Source: Euperipatoides rowelli (taxonomy: Eukaryota > Onychophora > Udeonychophora > Euonychophora > Peripatopsidae). Taken from it: a stretch of 10,496 nt of DNA. Each line of letters begins with the position of its first letter. Positions within the stretch are counted from its first letter, which is position 1. Where the stretch lies: assembly GCA_003024985.2 (NCBI GenBank), contig PXIH01S0000898.1; one strand, written 5' to 3'. Both the position numbers and the translations under genes were made by a program. Under the pieces are notes generated by a model, which ran no database searches, had not been told where the DNA came from, and saw only the letters and a list, made by a program, of their open reading frames with translations. Shown one piece after another: positions 8,114-10,496 of this stretch.

Positions 8114-9194
8114 TCTGGCTAACTGCATTATAAAAGTTTTAAAAACACACATAGTTTCCCCAAAGCAGAATGGTTTTCATCTTTCTGCAACAGATTGTGA
8201 AAAAACCAAAAACTGTCTGCAAGCATTTAGATTTAAATATTATCTTAGATTTAAGTTTTTAGACCAACATCGGGCATACTAATGTTTATTGGTACTTTTT
8301 TTAAGTACAGAGTAAGAAACATTTTGAATTTAATATACTAGGTTGTAAGGCTAATTAAAAAACAATCCACTAATACACCATCAAATTTAAATAGGTTTTC
8401 GAAACATAAAGGTTAAGTTTGAAACGTAATTTAAAGTTAAGTTTTCTTAAAACAAGGCAAAGATTCATTTAAATTTTCTTGGATTCATTTAAATTATCCT
8501 AACATTGATTTGATCCTAAAATAAAACTAATAAATGAATATATTTAATAGAAAATAGATTGGAAATCCGTTTCATGCATTTGATGAAGGAAATGCTATTT
8601 TATTATTACGTTAATGCAAAAATTGTCTTAAGCCTGTAGTTTAAGACTCAAAAAAGGGTGCCAAAAGACCCTTATTGTATCATATCGTAAAGCCATAGAT
8701 CTAATTCATAAAGTATGTATAGGAGATTAATTGTAAAATGGTGCACAAAAATGGATTTTCTGACCCATTTTCTATTTAAATATATTCATTTATTAGTTTT
8801 ATTTTATTCATTTATCGCCCACGTAATTTTTTTATTAAACTGTAAAAAAAATGTTTAATTTTGACAGAAAATAATTTTACTGCACAAGTGCACAGCCAAT
8901 TATTTTTACATGGAAGCGATTATTCTGCAGGCCTCCTTTCCGTTATAAGACAATGTCCCCGTTGTTCTGCTTTGGGGCATAGTTTGATAGTGTTTTTTGT
9001 TTTCATCACTAATATGCAAACATTTTTTTAATTACAAAAATATGCAAACTTCCTGAACTTGAAACAAAATAACCGACCCATTTATAAAATATTTTACATT
9101 GCTTTTTTTTTCAAGGAAAAGAAATAAAACCAGGCATGATTTTGTCAAGGCAGAGAAGAAATAAGAAAAAATTTTAAGTGATCACCATAAACAC

Positions 9195-9290
9195 AGCGGC
9201 GTGCAGAAGTGCATTTTATTAAAGGGGGGTGAGGGTGGGTGTATTTGATGTTTACAAAGTAATGTGTGTGTGTGTGTGGGGGGGGGGGGG
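9195..9290 (+). repeat. G-rich tract with TG microsatellite and G homopolymer
   Basis: Starting at cagcggcgtgcag, the tract contains a ggggggtgagggtgggtg stretch, then a TG repeat (about 9263-9277) running into a G run (9278-9290) that ends at the ambiguous base 9291. The cagcggcgt beginning resembles a CAG-type transposon end, but no partner end was found. The G run is a likely cause of unclear base calling. Confidence 0.6.
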
Positions 9291-9293
9291 NAT

Positions 9294-9436
9294 TGTAACA
9301 TTAATTTGTGCATTCAGAGATAAGCTGCCTTTAGTTTGTTTTGTTTACGATCTAATAATCTAATCAATTAGACGATCGTAAACATTGTATAAAACAGGTG
9401 ACTTCTCTGAATGTGCAAATTAATGGTAATTACAGT
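9294..9436. mobile_element. Foldback (MITE-like) element, about 143 bp
   Basis: The two halves are reverse complements over most of their length. Outer arms share cattaatttg and cattcagaga, inner arms share gtttacgat and its complement atcgtaaac, and the apex is ctaataatctaatcaattag. The outermost bases tgtaa also pair loosely. Arms are about 55-60 bp with scattered mismatches and a small gap. The shape suits a palindromic MITE. No coding capacity and no clear target duplication were seen; the left end touches the G run and N. Confidence 0.7.
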
Positions 9437-9480
9437 ATATTAATTAAACCTGCAATAATTAAATTAGCATACATGCTAAT

Positions 9481-10080
9481 ATAAAATAGTTACCAGCTTT
9501 CGTTTTCTTGTCTTACTTGAAGGGTAATGGTTCTGTGCCATTGTCTCCTCAGGTAACCTACATCAGACATTCTATGTTCCTGCAGTTTACCAGAGCTGAG
9601 AATGGTATGGAACCATTCTCTTCAAGCTTGAACCATCCCTGTCTTGTGTTGTTCACAGGCTCCAGTCTGATGGGACTTAAATTAACATTATTATCTTTAA
9701 TTTTGCCGTTATGCAACCAGCAGTTTGCAGACAGTTCCAGCCTCAGTAGTTTTTATGCCATCCTTCGTTATATATTTGAACATTTCATTTATATAAAAAC
9801 TGTTAACTGATTAGCCTACTGTTTACCAGTACTTGTTCCAGTAGTAATAATTCCAGCTCTGTTGTTCCGTTTTCGTGCAGCCATCTTCATTCAACATCTT
9901 GGACTTTTATATCTATAGGGCTACCAGCAGCAATGTTGAAATGGAGTACCACATTGGTAATGTCCACGCCCGATATGAATAGGTTCCCTGTTGACGCCTT
10001 CCAGAGAGGACTGAGCGATAAGCCAATACTGAAAGCCGATGCCATCTTCACTACTGTATTTTTGCTGTAAAAAGAAGGTT
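9481..10080. other. GC-richer stretch, possible unrecognised exons or promoter
   Basis: Base composition is clearly less AT-rich than the surroundings. On the minus strand a frame of 58 codons (10063-9887) follows an acceptor-like ttttacag and reads MASAFSIGLSLSPLWK from its internal ATG; a second frame of 64 codons (9752-9558) contains GWFKLEENGSIPFSALV. A plus-strand frame of 100 codons (9508-9810) overlaps the second. None resembles a family I know. GAAGATGGC occurs in two places on the minus strand, starting near 10051 and 9887, each with ATG in a fair start context and similar to the YY1-type motif found at many animal promoters. Exons of another gene, a decayed transposon or a promoter region are all possible. 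Confidence 0.3.
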
Positions 10081-10496
10081 AATATACATGGAAGGCCTTA
10101 CATGCCCGCTCCTCGTTGCAATGTGCGGCAAACGTGAAATGAACAGTTTAAAGGTATATTATATTATACATTTTAAAATAAAATGAAGAAATTCAATTTA
10201 TCATTATAAATAAATATAACATTTTTTGTTCTTTTTATAACATACAACCAGTGTAGGACTGGCTTAAAAATGCCTGTTTGGATTGATTAAAAAAGCCACT
10301 TGTATTTAAAGGAGGTATGTTGATTATCCCTAAAAGGATCATGAAACAAGGCCTTGGTTGTGGGATTGAGGAAAGGTTATCTCTCCCCTCCCCCAAAAAA
10401 TATATATATATGTAGGGACCTTGATTTTTGGAGGTTATTTTTTTATGAAAATCGGTGTTATTTTATTGAAAAATCGTTTTATTTTTCCCAAAAATC
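10081..10496. other. Non-coding right end of the window
   Basis: AT-rich sequence with a short TA repeat (10401-10411) after a C-rich run, and long T runs near the end. I see no exon, RNA gene or transposon end that I can support here. Confidence 0.5.

Larger units (their letters stand above)
7783..9480. other. Non-coding stretch right of exon e4
   Basis: AT-rich sequence without a recognisable exon on either strand; the WBP11 N-terminal exons are not here. Visible structure: a 22-bp exact direct repeat (ttaaaaataaaattttcctt plus ta) at 7865-7886 and 7950-7971, a 10-bp-arm hairpin (8072-8113), gattcatttaaatt twice (8462-8475 and 8482-8495), a G-rich tract with TG repeats ending at an N (9291), a foldback (9294-9436) and an 8-bp palindrome pair attagcat/atgctaat (9463-9480). 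Confidence 0.6.

Noticed and set aside
9195-9290. Second hAT element starting cagcggcgtg
   Set aside because: No matching opposite end and no 8-bp duplication of the flank could be found.

Overview
The window looks like AT-rich genomic DNA from an invertebrate animal (roughly 70% A+T by eye). Short coding exons with GT/AG splice sites are spread over kilobases of non-coding sequence full of small DNA-transposon remnants, foldback elements and homopolymer runs. I cannot fix the species. The 0.1-3 kb introns and abundant hAT-type elements would suit an AT-rich metazoan such as a cnidarian, echinoderm or tunicate.

One gene is supported. Five minus-strand exons encode the middle part of a WBP11 homologue (WW-domain-binding protein 11, also NpwBP or SIPP1), a nuclear pre-mRNA splicing factor that binds PQBP1 and protein phosphatase 1. 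Named in protein order, the exons are e1 (6449-6498), e2 (3606-3680), e3 (3397-3508), e4 (7607-7782) and e5 (981-1055). They give about 162 codons: the end of the conserved N-terminal Wbp11 region, the RNAQHV/IPLP segment, the SILKKTSAY segment, a PGPPPGPPP proline motif with a very acidic tract, and a further acidic stretch. The N-terminal exons and the C-terminal end are not in the window.

The main anomaly is exon order. By homology and by splice phase the message must run e1-e2-e3-e4-e5, but on the minus strand e4 lies upstream of e1. Phases fit only e3 to e4 and e4 to e5; e3 to e5 and e4 to e1 do not fit. The window holds three single Ns (1512, 6527, 9291). Exchanging the blocks 1513-6526 and 6528-9290 restores a collinear gene, so a misordered assembly is the simplest explanation; a real rearrangement is the alternative.

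Layout: 1-980, non-coding downstream sequence; 981-1055, e5; 1056-3396, non-coding with one copy of an inverted repeat pair, a triplicated 19-bp motif and a 305-bp hAT-like element; 3397-3680, e3 and e2 around a 97-bp intron; 3681-6448, a long intron with a 268-bp hAT MITE (perfect 8-bp target duplication) and another transposon fragment; 6449-6498, e1; 6499-7606, a short foldback and the second inverted repeat copy; 7607-7782, e4; 7783-10496, non-coding with a TG/G tract, a 143-bp foldback and a GC-richer stretch at about 9480-10080 that may hold unrecognised exons or a promoter. I saw no rRNA, tRNA or CRISPR array.
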